Source of the DNA: Hyaloperonospora brassicae
Lineage: Eukaryota; Oomycota; Peronosporomycetes; Peronosporales; Peronosporaceae
NCBI GenBank assembly: GCA_947650285.1
Contig: CANTFL010001180.1
Location: 248,001 to 312,000, forward strand
Length of the DNA: 64,000 nt
Reading direction: 5' to 3'
The notes beneath the pieces are model-generated. The model saw nothing but the letters and a program-made list of their open reading frames with translations, made no database searches and was not told the origin of the DNA. Shown here piece by piece: positions 42,148 through 55,849 of this stretch. The position numbers and the translations under genes are program-made. How positions within the stretch are numbered: position 1 is the first letter of the stretch; every line of letters starts with the position of its first letter.

Positions 42148-44545
42148 GCCAAGGTCCGTTATACCCAGCGGTTCCCACTAGGCACGCGCGTGAGTAAGTG
42201 TTTTGCCGGGTACCGCAACCCTTTCAAAGGCTCGGTGGACCAGCACTCGGACCAGACGCATTTCTACCATATTTCGTACGATGACGGAGACAGTGAGGAG
42301 ATGACGGAAGACGACGTTCAGGCGCACCTCCTCTACGTGCCAAAACCTCAAAATTCATTCACGCCGCCTAAAGCATTCAACCGGAGCAAGATTTACACAG
42401 CAAGGAAGCCGTACCCGCCGTCTATCGAGAAAACGACTGACAGTGGCAGCAGTGCAAGTACGTCCATGACAGTTGCAGTCGTACCATCTCCCACGGCATC
42501 AGAAGGAAATAAGAAACCTACAGTGCTGAGTCTCAATGCAAACGCGCCAGGATTGTCGGGCAGCATCGGTCTCAGTGGATCTTCCGATTCCTGTGCAGCG
42601 ACAAGTGCACCGCTATCCGTGTCCATTCCAGCTTACTCGTGTGAAGAAGAAGAGGAAGAAGAAGAAGGGGTAGATAACGAGGAGGAGGAAGAAGAAGAGG
42701 AAATGGTAAATAACGACGATGAGGAGGAAGAAGATGAAGCGTTGCTAGAAGGCACTCCAGAGGAAATCAACCTGCTTATCGGCAAGCCCGTCATGAGAAC
42801 AGTCGCACAGGAAGGATGTAGTACTGACGTGTTACAGGGTACTGTGGCAAGTTATTTCCCAGCCACGAAGATGTTTCGCGTGATGTATTTCGACGGAGAG
42901 TGTTGTGATCTTTCGTATCAGCAATTACTCGACATTATTCCGGCAAATTCGCATCCGATCGGGAGCAATGGAACGAAAAAACGAAAGGTGGAGAGGAGGT
43001 CTCGGAAGAAGGAGAAAAGGACGAAGCCGAGTGCTTCATCGTCGTCTCCGAAGTGGCCTCAGACTCTTGACTTAACTGCTCCGTTATCCGCAACTAAAGT
43101 CACTGGACGGATAAAGCCGGGTTTCATGGCATATTCCCCGGCATCTGACGATGCACAGTCGCCTGTGACCCCAGTGGTTTATGAGACAGATATGGCGACA
43201 GTCGACAACATCGAGTACAACATTGTTCGCAAAGTGCTGTTTATCATTGTAAGTACCGTGAGCAACATGATGATGGAGGCGCAGTTAGAAGCTCTATCTT
43301 CGGCGGATCTAAAGGTACGCTACAAAATTGTTTAGCTAAAGTGTCAGTGGTATCTTTGTGTGTCGTGCCAAGTCGCGCTAAGTTTGTTGCCCTTTTCTTT
43401 GCCATCTAGGACAAAGAAGCGCTGGAGACGTTTGTTCAGAAAGATGGACTGACCTCATTGGCAGAACTGCTGTCCAAATGGGAAGAACAAGAGGAGACAG
43501 AGCAAGGAGTACTGCTTATTTTAAAGGCAAGCACTAGAATGATATGGACTGGCAAGTGTTGGCACTCCTGACTAAAGATTTACTTCACAACAGGCTCTTG
43601 CAGTACTGCCTGGCGTGACGAAAGACGTAATAATGGACAGCAGGATTGGTAAGAAAGTGCGGGGAATCGAAAAAAGTAGATGTTACAGAGATGTTGCGAT
43701 ACCTAGCCTCGCGACATGGGTGATTCAGAAGCTGAAAGCCGATGTCGGAGTTCAAAAAGCGGACCAAGGTTCAAGTTTAAGAGACAGCGGCGAGGCTGGA
43801 CGCTACCAGAACGGCCAATCACGAAAAACCGGTCCAACATCAGAATCGTTCGGTAGTCGTGGTGATGGAAAACAAGACGATCGCTCTGTTATGGAGAAAT
43901 CGACGGACAGTCCGCGACCACAAGAAACTGCACGAGTCAAAGGAAAGCCGTTTTCTTTTCCGAATGGTAGCGGTAAGCAGTCCAAGTCAGCGAGTCATTT
44001 GCTAGACCTGATGAGTATGTATGCTTTGTGCCCATTTGCTCGTCGATTTATCTTACTTACTCGTGGGTTGCTTTGTGCTGTAAGAAGACTCACGGAATGG
44101 TCGAGACACGAACAGTAGTTGCCGTGACCGAGACATTTTTGGGAATGTCGTCGGCCCTAGGAAATCGGGCAAGCTTGGGACGGCAAGTAATTGGCGAGCC
44201 CGGCGCTCGACCGTGGTGCTGGATCAGGTAAGCAAGCGATTGACTGGCAATGTTCCAGAAATCGACATTGTGAAGTTAACAAAGGTCGGAGACGATGATT
44301 GGAGACCGTCCAGGATCTCATTTGCGCCGAAAGACTCAGTGTGCGCGTTTGACAAGGAAGTCGCAGTCTCAAAACTGCTCGTCTTTCGTCCGTTTGGGAC
44401 AACAACGGCACCTGAACGGGTGCCCGTAAAGCCTCAGGTGGGTCCCTTGCGATCAATCCTCCGTGCTAGTCGTTCTCCTCCTGCAACGGCAGAGGAAATG
44501 CCGCAGGTGACAGAAAACAACACCGCTTCGCCTGCCGTCCATTGA
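42148..44545 (+). CDS. Tudor-like and TFIIS N-terminal (LW) domain protein, possible PP1 regulator
   Basis: Exons read as 42148-43314, 43410-43526, 43594-44014 and 44085-44545; the 5' exon with the start codon is not located, and 42148 is preceded by a branch-like CTAAC and acceptor. The first exon has a Tudor-like block (LGTRVSKCFAGYRNPFKG, then YHISYDDGDSEEMTEDDV), a long Glu-rich run, a second similar block (GKPVMRTVAQ...YFPATKMFRVMYFDGEC) and a basic KKRKVERRSRKKEKR signal. Exons 2-3 form a TFIIS N-terminal/LW fold (FVQKDGLTSLAELLSKW, LPGVTKDVIMDSRIGKKVRG). The last exon has RISFAPKDSVCAFDKEVAV, an RVxF-type PP1-docking pattern, then RSILRAS. TFIIS-N plus PP1 docking recalls PNUTS; the Tudor parts suggest chromatin binding. 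The third intron break uses a GC donor (43527). Nuclear location is inferred. Confidence 0.75.
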
Positions 44546-44622
44546 AACAACGTTTAGTAGATACTGAAATTGTTTCTGCGAAAAATGCTTAAAGTTTCGG
44601 TTTGAGTGGAATATTGTGTGTA

Positions 44623-46871
44623 CACTCACCCCTCTCTATAAGAGACACCCTCTACAAGAGACACCCTCTATAAAAGGGTCGCAGTGTCGCCGAGCATTTC
44701 AAGCTACATAGGAATTTGTAAATCGATCTCTACATAAGCGAGTAAGATACAAGACACGAAAAACACTCGCCCATTTGAAGTGAACACCCTCTTATATGAC
44801 TCACTACCCCTACATCAGATGCTGAAAAAGATACGTGGCATTTGATGTGACAGTTGTTCTAGCCGAATGGTTTGCCTTAAACCTTTTTACCAACGTCATA
44901 GAACCACAGACGTGACCTAAAGAAAGACATAGAGCATGTCATAATAGGTGAGCTTATGATGCCCGTATTACTGATGACGTCATGACGACAGATACAGAAG
45001 ACGAAATTTATTAACTTCGTAAGGCAACAGATAGGGAGAAATAATTTTTTTTCGCAAATACTCGACTACACCACTTTTTACAACACGTCCGCCCATGAAC
45101 ATCAAGCCCGTGCAACCAATGAGTTCAACAAAGCGAGTATTTATCTCTCTAGAGCAAACGTACGAGGTCTTTCAACACTGCAAAGAACCTTCAAACATCC
45201 GCTTTTACGAAGTGCAGAATTATGTGAGCATTCAGTTTCATCACATCATTAGTAAATCACGGCGCATCGGCGCATCGGCGCATCGGCTCACGGACATATG
45301 AGAAATCGACTTTAAGGACTTAAACCATAATGTAAAAATGAAACGACATGTGATGCGTCCTGACTTCGAGAAGGAGCTGCTGAAATTCGTTCTCGAGCGC
45401 GAGAGTGACGGGTTATCTGAATATCTGGTCCTGGAGAAAGCAGACAGACTGCGAGTGAGCCATAATATTGAAGATCACGATATCAAGCTTTTCGAAGACT
45501 GACTCCGGAGTTTCAAGAAGCGGAACAACATCAAAAGCCGCGCGTTGACAGGCGAGATCTAAAGTATATATATAGAGGATATGCAAGCAGCAAAGTCTGA
45601 TATCTGATATCTGATTGAACAATATTCTCCGAGTGATGTGTTTGGTTTTGATGAGTCGGCCTTATTTTACGACTTGCCACCGAACAAAACCCTATCCACG
45701 GCTCGAAACAACGGCAAGAAGAGCGTAAAGTCACGCGTAAAAGTTGCTCTGTGCTGAAACGCAAGTGGCTCTGAAATGCTGGAGCCCATAATCATCGGGG
45801 AGTTCAAGAAGCCAAGGTGCTTTAAAAGTGAAGAGATCGCGGAGAATGGCATCGCATTCGCTGCGAGCTCAAACGCCTGGATGACTGTAATCACCTTTGA
45901 TAAGTGGCTGCATAAATGTAACCTTCGAATGCATGGTCGCAAAGTACTGCTACTTTTCGATAATGCTTCCAGTCACAAGGTCCAACAAGAATTCCACAAC
46001 GTCAATGTGTTTTTTTTCGATTAGCATGACTTCCACTATCTAGCCGCTCGATGCAGGTACGCTTTAATCTCGTAAGTTGTATATGTGCGTCCTAAATCTT
46101 CATTAATCTCCTCACCTACATATATGTTATACAGGTATCATCCGATCGTTTCAAGCTCGCTACAAGAAACTTCATATGCGATGGCGTATGGGTCTGATCG
46201 AAGCAAACATGGAACGCAGACTTAATGTCCTAAAAGCCATTGAGTTTGCAGCTGAGAGCTGGAACAGTATTGGCGGGGATATTATTCGAAGTTGCTGGGA
46301 CGAGAGTGGGGTCATCGAAGCGCCACAGGTTGCGGATTTGCGTGCACAAAACGATTATCGACAGTCCATCCTCGCCTTCCAACAAGACTGCTGCGATCTG
46401 GCTAATATGTTTTTTTGAAGCTTAGTGTAACCGTTTGCGTGGATGATTATGTCGAAATCGAGGACCGCAGGCAGATTTACGAAGAACAAGAAGCTCTGAT
46501 TGAAACAGAAGTGGAGCCCGCGGAAGTCGAAAGCGACAAAGATCAAGCGCCTGTCAGTGCAAAATAAGCACTAAAGTGCTGCCTGATTTTGCTTTCGTAC
46601 TTCATATGCTTAGATGAGGACAAGCGAATCATACAGTCAGATCTGGATACAATGTCGTCAATTCTTCGCAAGAACCGGCACGCTAGGGTGAAATAGCTCG
46701 ACATGATAGACTTCATATAATAAAGAAAAGTTATATTTCATGGACGTCGGCGGGTCGCGCTTTAAACAATATCATGCAACTTCTTTCTTGCAGAGTCTCT
46801 ATAAGAAACTTTTTATACGACACGCTGAATAAATTTGGCACAAAGTCGTCTCTTCTAGAGAGGGGTGGGTG
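44623..46871 (+). mobile_element. Dead pogo/Tigger-like DNA transposon
   Basis: 2249 bp bounded by inverted repeats, CACTCACCCCTCTCTATAAG... at the left and its complement ending GAGGGGTGGGTG at the right, 23 of 27 matching, flanked by TA on both sides (44621-44622 and 46872-46873) as for Tc1/mariner/pogo insertions. Just inside the left end, AGAGACACCCTCTA is repeated in tandem. The broken transposase lies inside on the plus strand. Confidence 0.85.
45095..46430 (+). pseudogene. pogo/Tigger-like transposase (DDE_1), multiply broken
   Basis: An N-terminal CENP-B/psq-like helix-turn-helix (KRVFISLEQTYEVFQHCKEP), a second DNA-binding portion (MRPDFEKELLKFVLERE), then DDE_1 blocks: VFGFDESALFYDLPPNKTLS with the first Asp, EPIIIGEFKKPRCFK, WMTVITFDKWLHK, VLLLFDNASSHKV with the second Asp, and GIIRSFQARYKK. 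The third acidic position (the usual QPLDQG box) is destroyed near 46020-46140. Stops follow LFED at about 45500, the KALC block at 45757 and FFFD at 46022. It is clearly inactive. Confidence 0.88.
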
Positions 46872-49800
46872 TAATCGCACTAAAGATAATAGGTTTGGTT
46901 GCTTAAAAGACTTCCAAGTCATTATCTTAAGCTGCTTCGAAAGAACGATCAGCCGCATTGGGACTGAGACACGGGCCAAACTTTCTAGGGCATCAGCGGG
47001 AATTTCGGACAATGAGCTAAAGCGTGATCAAGCATTCAAGTGAGTGATGACGGCTAATTATGTTGTAAGCTCTTTCGTCAAGGAGGAAAATGACAGAAAG
47101 GTATGAGACCGGTTTATCGCCGGTTTTCGTGTACCTTAGCTAATATTAAATGCTTACATCACTTTTCGTTTATTTTGTTAGTAAAATAGCTTAAGAGAAA
47201 TACGAAGACCGTGGCATCCTGTTTTTGCAAGCCATTTTTCATAAATTGAAATATGAGAAAGTACTGGAACAAGCAAAGAAACAAAAATACTGGAATTTTC
47301 ACGAATGGGTCAATTCATGGCCGTTACAAATTTTATGCAAAGTCTCAAATTTGTTACTCGATCTGTTATAACTGTTGTGGGGAATAACTCGCGAACAAAT
47401 TTCCACGACATACTACGTTCACGAGCACTGATAGCCTACGCGAGATCGTCTTGGCTATATACCTTTCTCTTTTCGTCATGCGTCGTTGCAGTATGTGATC
47501 AATCTGCGTTTGACGCGTGTGGGCGGCCATAAACTGATCCATTCTATAAACAATCCAATAAGATCGCTCAGAGTTGTCAGAACTAGCATTTGATTCGCTA
47601 CTGCCGATTATCGGCCAAAAACTAGTCGTCGGTCATAATGTGGCCTTATGCCTATCTAAAAAGAAGATTTGACTAATCTCCGTGCCAGCAGCCGCTGCAT
47701 CAGAGTCCATCGAAATTCCTCACGAACGTTCTTCTCTGATCAAAGCAGCATTGGAAGACGGGTCGTCTGACTCGTCCGTGTTATAGACGATGAGTATGCT
47801 CAACATCGTCAGATTAATTGAGAAAAAAAGATAGACTTTTCTCCACCTCCGTGCGTTCCAACTTCGGAGCAATCACCTCTGGATTTCACTGATGAAGTCG
47901 AAAATGGCTCCATTCATGCAAGCTGTAGTAGAGTTATAAATCCCAGTCCGTCGCAAAAAAGAGAGCAGGAACCAAAACCAGCGAAACCAGTAAGAATGAA
48001 TGACCCAAAAATGTATGCTATCGTCTCCGACGAAGATGGCTTTGCTAAGGAAAATGAGCTATCAGGAGGCAACAGCACTTTGAATCCTGACTCAAGTAGC
48101 TCTTCTACCGGGCACAAATGTGGCAGAGATGCCGATATCAAGTCGTCACCTAATCAGGAAACAACTGCTATTCCGACTCGCACATGTAGTAACATAATGC
48201 AATCTGATTGAGTGCGTACATGCAAAACGCGTCTTCAGGAAGTCAGCACAAAGTTTTGCACCTCCAACGCAATTTCAGGTCATATTCAGTCAATTCTTCG
48301 ATCGTCGAATTGAGTTTGACTGGTACTAGATGCGCTGCAGATTGCAGCTGTATTATACTCTTCTTACCGCTTATACTGCACAGGTAACAATCCAAGAACC
48401 GCCAAAGTAAGCACTACGCCATCCTGAATCACATACCAATATATTAGTGCCTGTATCATTACCCTCATGGTGACAAAAGTATCGAATTAGCAAGAGCATT
48501 ACCACAGATGTGGCCTAAGTGCGCGAATTTGAGCTTTTGCACTTTTGAAATCTGCCTGTGGAAATTGGTCGGCTCCAACCTATTAAAAAAGAATTTTACA
48601 GTAAGTCTAAGCACGTTGGTACGTTACTGCACATGGGCACGGTCCGAGAAATTCTAGCACCACAAAGATAAATATCCTTGCCGACTGGTCAATATTTTGA
48701 AATTTCAAAAGAAGCATAGCTAACGCAGACCATGCCGCGTACGGAAAGAGGATCAAGACTATACGGAGTGCAAAAAATTTGTAGTCTGCCTCATGTGTGA
48801 AATCAGTTGACGCTTCTAGACACACTGATTGCACTGGCTCGAATGAGCACCAGATCATGCTTCTTGGCAGCTTTGCATATAAAGCCTAGGTTAATATATC
48901 TTGAAATGGAGTCTCATCATCGCTGTTAACGCTCCATCGGAATAGAATCGAATAAATAATCCCCTTGGTGTACGGAATAAATGTGGCTCGCGCAAGAGAT
49001 TGACCGGCCCCTAAGAAAACGGCCGTATTCTTCAAAAACTTACTTAAGAACGTCTACCGGTCTGTGCCATTCCTTAATTCTATGTCGCCCTCAAATTTAG
49101 CCGATAACGCTGCGGTACGAGTGACGGAAGACAGAGAATGGTTGTTTATGCCGCATCCTGAGACACGACCTTGCTGATCTTCATTCCACGAGAAACATTC
49201 TATCCTCATCAATAGCCCATCTTTCACAAGCTACAACCTGTTAATTGAATATTCGCTCTCTGTAAGGGTACCAACGAGTTGCTTCGACACTTGCAAATGG
49301 TCGGGTAGCTACTTCTAAGTGCTCTGAAGACTTAGCTTTGTCCTGGCCGAGGTTTCACTTTCCGTGGCGTTGCCAAACATGCATCTCGTAGCGTACCTGC
49401 TAGGTACTGTAGGATCAACTATTTTGGAAATCGCGGACGGCGTCAGCAGCTTCTGCGTAGGTCACTGGATACGTAAGCCTCTCATCGGCATTATGTCCGA
49501 ATAAATCACCATAAATTGAGTCGATGTGCGAGTAATACGCATACTCACATTTTCTTGCTTTGCCTACTGAACGCATTACATTATGCGACGGTCAATCCTC
49601 AATTATTTTCTTTGTATCCCTCGGGCGCAAGCTTGCAGACGGTTACAGCAAAGAAAGCATCTACGACCGCATTCTTCATATCACCAGACTCGCCAGCACC
49701 ATTTTTTTCATTGCTCCGACAGAACGGGGTTGAGCTTGAACGAAAGAAAGACGTTTGGTGCCAAGTAAGACACCATCCGCCTCCCTGTGGAAGTCACGTG

Positions 49801-52800
49801 TCGGATTTCTGCTGGAGATAGTATCGGTTTATAACATGCACGCTATCAAAATTGCAATCTTATTACCAAGTGAACCGTGTCGACGCACAGCGAAGAGCGC
49901 AATCTTAGCTTCCGAACTGACGATACTGTATTTAGACGCCTACAGGGGCTCGAACACTTAGCGTTTCACGGTCACCATCAGCATAACCCTTTCCGGAATG
50001 AGCTAACTTGGCATACGTTCTTCGCAGGGAGATATATACTTAATGCAGAACTTGTAGCCGAAAGCGCATGACTCCTGTGAGCTCTTCATGTCGACTAAAA
50101 GTTGTTGTATACAACCAAAAATGTTCATTCGACAAGCATTTCCTCGAAAGATTCCCAGCTTCGACTCGTGTAGTGTAGACTCAATCGAGTAGTTGATTTA
50201 GCTTTCCCGCTACTTTTGAAGATTTCGACACGTCACGTCCACTCGTAAAGTCGAGGTCTTGGCTGCTTTGTCTTGTGAACGTTAAACTTTGATGCTGGAT
50301 ATATTGACAGTTTTCTTGCCATCTACGATTCGTGCGGTCATTATGTTTTTCGTGTTTCACGCCTCAGATATAATTACGTCGCAAATTGACGGAGCACCCG
50401 GAATCGTTTCTTTTAGATTGTTGCATCGGGGGATGGGACTGCCAGTCGCTATAGAAAGAGACCCTGATGAAACCGGTAACACAGGACAAAAAATACCATT
50501 TGATTAGACGCGTGCCAGACGCAATTTGCCCTCCCCCCCCGCCGGGAGGGGGGCTCCTCAGTGGATTACCGATAACTAAGTGATCTATCTCTTTCGTGCG
50601 GCCTCTGCCGCAGCTACAAATTTACATATGCTAAGAGTCTTCTAGAACTACCTCACCTATCAACTACATCAGCACTACCTAACAGACTTCACCGGAGAAC
50701 ACTCAGTATCCGGCTACACCCGAAAATTTAACTTCTAACCGAACCCATCAGCATCGAGCTTGTCTCACTAAATGCCGGCGGAAGAAAATCTGGACCCGCG
50801 AGTATCTGTGGGTCGTTTCGACCAGTAGTTTTCGGTATTATATGGATAGCATACGCGGGTACCAGGCCTATCATTAAGCTTCCCCTGTCTAAATTCTATT
50901 TTAATGATATTAATCGTTTATTCAGTTTTTAAGGTGATGGATTGTCTCAATCAAGCGAGCGCAACTCGCGAAATGCTAATATGTAGGTCCTTAGTTCGAA
51001 ATCTCTTTTGCAAGTTTAAGCCTACTTCATCATTCGACTGCACAATTGCGATCGATGTATCGTGCCTTACTGGTCGTCTAGTTGCGCATTACTAAAATGT
51101 CACATCGGAACTCGCTCGCTGCCTACACGCACATCTTTTGTTTACCTCTTGCACGCCGTGACAATTCTTTCACAAGTAGACTCACACTCTATTTCGACCC
51201 TCTCAGCCATAAAAAGAGGGAGTCAATACCAATCAGAGAGGTGGGATACGACCACGAGCGATAGATGCCGGAATATGGGCTTGCTTCGAGCCCGATGGCA
51301 GTTTATATTGTTGGAATTGTAGCGGTCATTGTGGACACTCATTTTTTAATCAACACTTTAGCTGCGGTGATGAGTAGGTATTACTCTCATCGATTTGAAC
51401 TGTCATACATCCACATTCGCATCTACTACCTAGTCAACCCTACGAATTTTAGGATGCCGGTTTGATATGAGGTGTATTTTGTTGGTTGAAACACCCTATA
51501 GTGTTGACGATTGCGATTTAGCAAAGCGTATAGGGCCTCACATACAACTATCTGGTTTGGCCGCTGCGACATATAAAATTTTACAAAAGAGTGTGATTTA
51601 TTATGGTTGTATCATTAGATACATATCAGCAACACGTGCTATTTGGCAACACGGACTTAGCGGAGAATGTCAACATGAATAGCAACAAGAAGACAAGACT
51701 TACGGACCACGGGCGCGGAGGGATAGTTAGTTTTCGAGGTCCGGCCTGCGCATGTGCCATCAAAATCTAGCCACAGGTCCTCGACACTATACGTCGATGA
51801 GTATCCCTCTCTAGCGTTTACAGAAGAGATGCTAATGACCCCCTCCACTCCCTTTAAAACGACACATTTACTTTTCTTGCTCCCTTCTGTGCAGGTAAAC
51901 CTATCCGCCGCCCAGCTCAAGGTCGGGGTAAGCCTTCCGGTTTCTGTTCACACTGTGTAGCGTATTGTATTGTCTAATGACTCGTGTACTATTAGAGAGA
52001 GAAAAAAATTCCGCTAATGGCCGCAGATATCGGTACGCGCAATTTCTGGGTCTAGGAAATGCTGATACGCCAGTATATCAAGTCATTCTAATTTTTTTAT
52101 TGTGTTATTGGACGAGAAAAACCTTGACTGACCCAAACGTTTTCTGCTATACTGGCAAAATCTGCGCCAGCCCGTCATCCAGACGAAGTAAAGTCAAGTT
52201 GGAAGTACCTCATCATAATGTTCTGCTTCTAGAGCCCGTGGCCCTTCATTTATTATCGTGCTAAAAGGATGGAGCATTCGGAAGAGTTTTTGTATACAGT
52301 GTTCAACGTCTTCTTCCTTTCGCACATCAGGGTACGGTTTTAATCTCTCAACGGGACAAAACAAGCAGGCACATTTTACATCGTATCCTTAAATAATTTA
52401 GGAGAGCGAAAAGTTTACATTTTTTGCTAGCCGTTACAGTCACTTAAGCTCAACTTCATTAAAAACTGTGGTAAAATATTCGCACGCCAGCGCAATCTAA
52501 TGTATTCAATACAAGCGGTTTTTTAAAATGAAGGCAGCGCTAAATGTAACATGGAATACAATTCCGTATGCGAAGTTGGTGTATCTTTTTCGCTCGATGC
52601 CGCAAAGATGCATTGATATGTCGAGAAAATGGCAATAAAAATCATCATTGAGTACAGCGAGTATTTCATTGTCATTACTGTTCCTCATGATATGTATGCA
52701 AATAAAGATTTTATGTCGCAGTGGCCAAACTAGTTAGTTCTGTGTGAGCCCCTAAGCTATGCGAAATAGCAATCGTTAACACTATACGATGTTTTCTTAA

Positions 52801-53786
52801 AAAAAGTACAATGAATATCTAAACTTCATGCTAAAATCGTAAAAGTTACTGAGTAGTAGGAAAGTAGGTGAGTGTGTAAAATATCACCTATCAAGGACCT
52901 TATTGGCTACGAACCATAAATTTCCTTCAGTTCCACTTTGCGCCAACATGGTACGACCACGTATCGAAATCTACACCGTGTTAAGGAAGCGTATTATGAG
53001 TAGCAACGTAGACTGTGTAGCAACTATATTTTTTATGATACCTGTTATGTTCAGATTATACAACCATCTTCGCTCGCTTTAAATCAATGCAAAATGTACC
53101 TTTCAATAAGTTAAGACCGTCCTCTGTTCGGCAAATGGGAGCGACATCTTCCCTCCATTTGTAACGAAATCATAGTACGGAATCGTCCTTAGTTCCTATT
53201 TATTGTAATCGGTATGAAGACGGGCAAAGACATGACCATATCTTATTTACCATACATGTCGTCAACGGCCTTTTGTTTTATGATTATGACGTATCAAAAA
53301 TACATCTCCGTCCAATAAAATTTGACACCTGTTATGATGGCCCATTTTTATATATGACATGTATTCATCTTATACTGGACGATGCTAATCTACCGATATA
53401 TTATTTATGATAAGCTGTTGACCAGCACAAATATATGATTCCAATGACAAGCTTTTTATCCAGCTATCTTTCCCGATATCGGTACAGTAGTTCTATTAGC
53501 TTGTACTTCGCCATTCCTGCTATAAACACTTATTGATTCTATAAGCATGCTATTCTCATATATTTTGCATCAATGTATATTTCAGGTTGACTAGTGTAAA
53601 GGTCTATGAAAATGACGTAAATAATCGCATCAAACGAGGTAACTTTCCTAGATCTTTCAACGATGGTACCTTTTCGTTGCAAGAGGTAATCGATATCGTT
53701 TTTTGACATGTATCATACCTAATTTCCTGAGCAAGTAGCGAACATTTATCTACACAATCTACATTAACTAATTTAAGCAGCTACTT
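46872..53786. other. Decayed, gene-poor DNA
   Basis: No gene I can name. Two stretches look like relics on the plus strand: 47690-48330 (Ser/Glu-rich, for example PLDFTDEVENGSIHASCS, later RTCKTRLQEVSTKF) and 49080-50070 (VGSTILEIADGVSSFCVGHW, ASTTAFFISPDSPAPFFSLL, GLEHLAFHGHHQHNPFRNEL), each with stops every 50-100 codons. A C-rich/G-rich hairpin is at 50528-50554. The part from 51960 to 53780 is AT-rich and empty. Confidence 0.35.
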
Positions 53787-55849
53787 TTGTATAGCGCAAA
53801 GACCCCTAAAATCATTACCTCTATTCTTATTTGCAGTTTTGCTGCATATGAAAGCCGGCGATTCCCATATTTATCCTATAACAAAGTGCTTTCAAAATTA
53901 AAAGACCCGGTGGTCCTCACGAAGGGAGTACAAGGGGTCACCCTCGGGGAGGGGGTGCCCGAGGGAGAAGGGGGCCACGTTAATGGCTGTATGTCTATGG
54001 GAAAGCGAAAGGCCGTCGCCAAAGTACCGTTTAAGCGGTACTGAAAGAAGATGACCTCGTTCACTCACTGACATACCCGACCCCTCAGCGGTAGACCTGG
54101 GTCCCTCACTGGTTGACCCGGTTCCTTAAGATCAGGTCACTCCTGACCAGTCACAAAAAAGTCAGTGCACCGGGCAACGACGGAATGAAAGAAGTTAAAG
54201 AATTGGATCATATCAAATACTACTCAATTTGCGATCTACGTGGCACGTCGTCATCGTGCTGAAAGGAAACAATTGCTTAGGCTGCCCGCCCGTTCCGGGA
54301 AGAGGGTATAAATATGGATCCCCGTCGAAGACGGTTGCGTGGCTAGACCAAGTGCAAGTAAAACCACAGGAAGTGTTTGGCCTGTGGGTTTGATGAATAG
54401 CAACCCCCCTCAAGATCGGCTATCGCGGAAAAATTGGCCTTCCATTCTAGAGGTTAGGAGACCGTCAAAGACCAGAGGGCTACCACCCCTGGAATAAACG
54501 ACATCACAGGAGCGACAAGCTACCTAAAGAATTTGTTACAAGCTCACTCTCGAACGAGTCGATCGAGTGACCACCTACCGGCCCGCCAAGTAAAGCATGT
54601 CCAATCGAGGTCTAAGGTCTATCTCTGCCAAGGCAAAACCATCCAAGTCTCCGTCCGAGTCTACCGAAGAGTGCAACACGCCAGCCGACGGGTACACAAC
54701 GTAATACAAGATCTATACGCATCATCGGGTTACCCCCCCCCCCCCCCGTAAGTCGTCATTACGATACAGTCAGTTTTTTGGAGACCTTATCACGCATTTT
54801 TGAGACGACACTACACCACGATAGTGCGAATGCCCGGATCTTTGAAAGACGCTAGTCTTCACCGCAAGTCTAAAGGGGATAAAGACACTCAAGTCAAGAA
54901 AGAGCACAAGACCGATGCGTCACTGGAGGAACGATATCCAGTGACAAACGATAATAACAACAAAGTATCGAAGGATCGACCAGACGTTGAGAGGGTCCGG
55001 CCAATAAGGTCCAGGTTGAAATTACATGGATAAAACGAAAGTTCATCTCTATGTCTTTGGCGAAAACATCTTCGGTCATGATAACCATCATGCCCCATAG
55101 AACTACCAGCTCAAGATGAAAATGAGAACCTCAAGTCCCCGGCCCCGAAGCTCCAAATGTTGACCATTCCAACCCCAACCCGTTCCGGAAGGCGCCTGAC
55201 GATACGAAGTCGGTAGTACTCGGAACATCGAAGCCGCTTTCGTGGTCGGATGCGGAGGTGACCTCTGTCTACCACCAACGCAAGCTGGACAATTTCTTAG
55301 TGAGGTAACGAGTGATGCAGGCACTCGAGATCCGCCTGCTGGGTCAACTCGCTGGACCAGTGTCACGCCTGCCTCGATTGAGATGGGTAGCAGATGTTAT
55401 TATTGCGCGGGTCACTCTCCATAGCGAAGCTAACATGGTCGCGGGAATGTTCGAGCCCGACGACATGTTATCCCTGGATTTCGATCGCATCACGAATTCA
55501 TTAGAGAATATTCACAAACACTTGAGATTCTTCGTTGGTACCATTCCAGCACAGACCGACGCTCCAATAGCGACCGCTACGATACAGACAGCTTAAAAAC
55601 GCAAATAACGTCTTAGGAAATCGAGAGCCACCCATAGACAAAAGATATGACTTGGTACTCATGGTCTATGGAAAACATAACTCGCGAAGCCACTCCAGAA
55701 TAATTCCAGTCGGACCCGCAGGTGCTGTGTTGCTTCAGTCTCGTGTGCGGGAGGTGTCAACTGAACGCGTAGCCCAGACATTGGTGACACGTAGACAGCC
55801 AGTAAAATTATGGGCTTCTGATAGGTTAAAACTTAACCTGATAGAAAGA
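53787..55849 (+). pseudogene. Probable upstream part of a decayed retrotransposon
   Basis: GC-richer than its surroundings, with a mosaic of short plus-strand frames: Lys-rich (54800-55033, SKGDKDTQVKKEHKTDASLE), and 55312-55596 with DDMLSLDFDRITNSLENIHK. A C15 run is at 54733-54747. Position and composition suggest the 5' side of the gag remnant that follows. No LTR was found. Confidence 0.35.

Noticed and set aside
44621..44700. CRISPR-like array from the repeated AGAGACACCCTCTA
   Set aside because: Only two or three adjacent copies with no spacers, at a transposon end in a eukaryotic genome.
45265..45295. Minisatellite (GCGCATCG-type triplication)
   Set aside because: Only three copies inside the dead transposase; a local slippage event.
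54733..54747. C15 run as a polypurine tract
   Set aside because: On the minus strand it would be G15, but no LTR start (TG) adjoins it and the relic here is on the plus strand.
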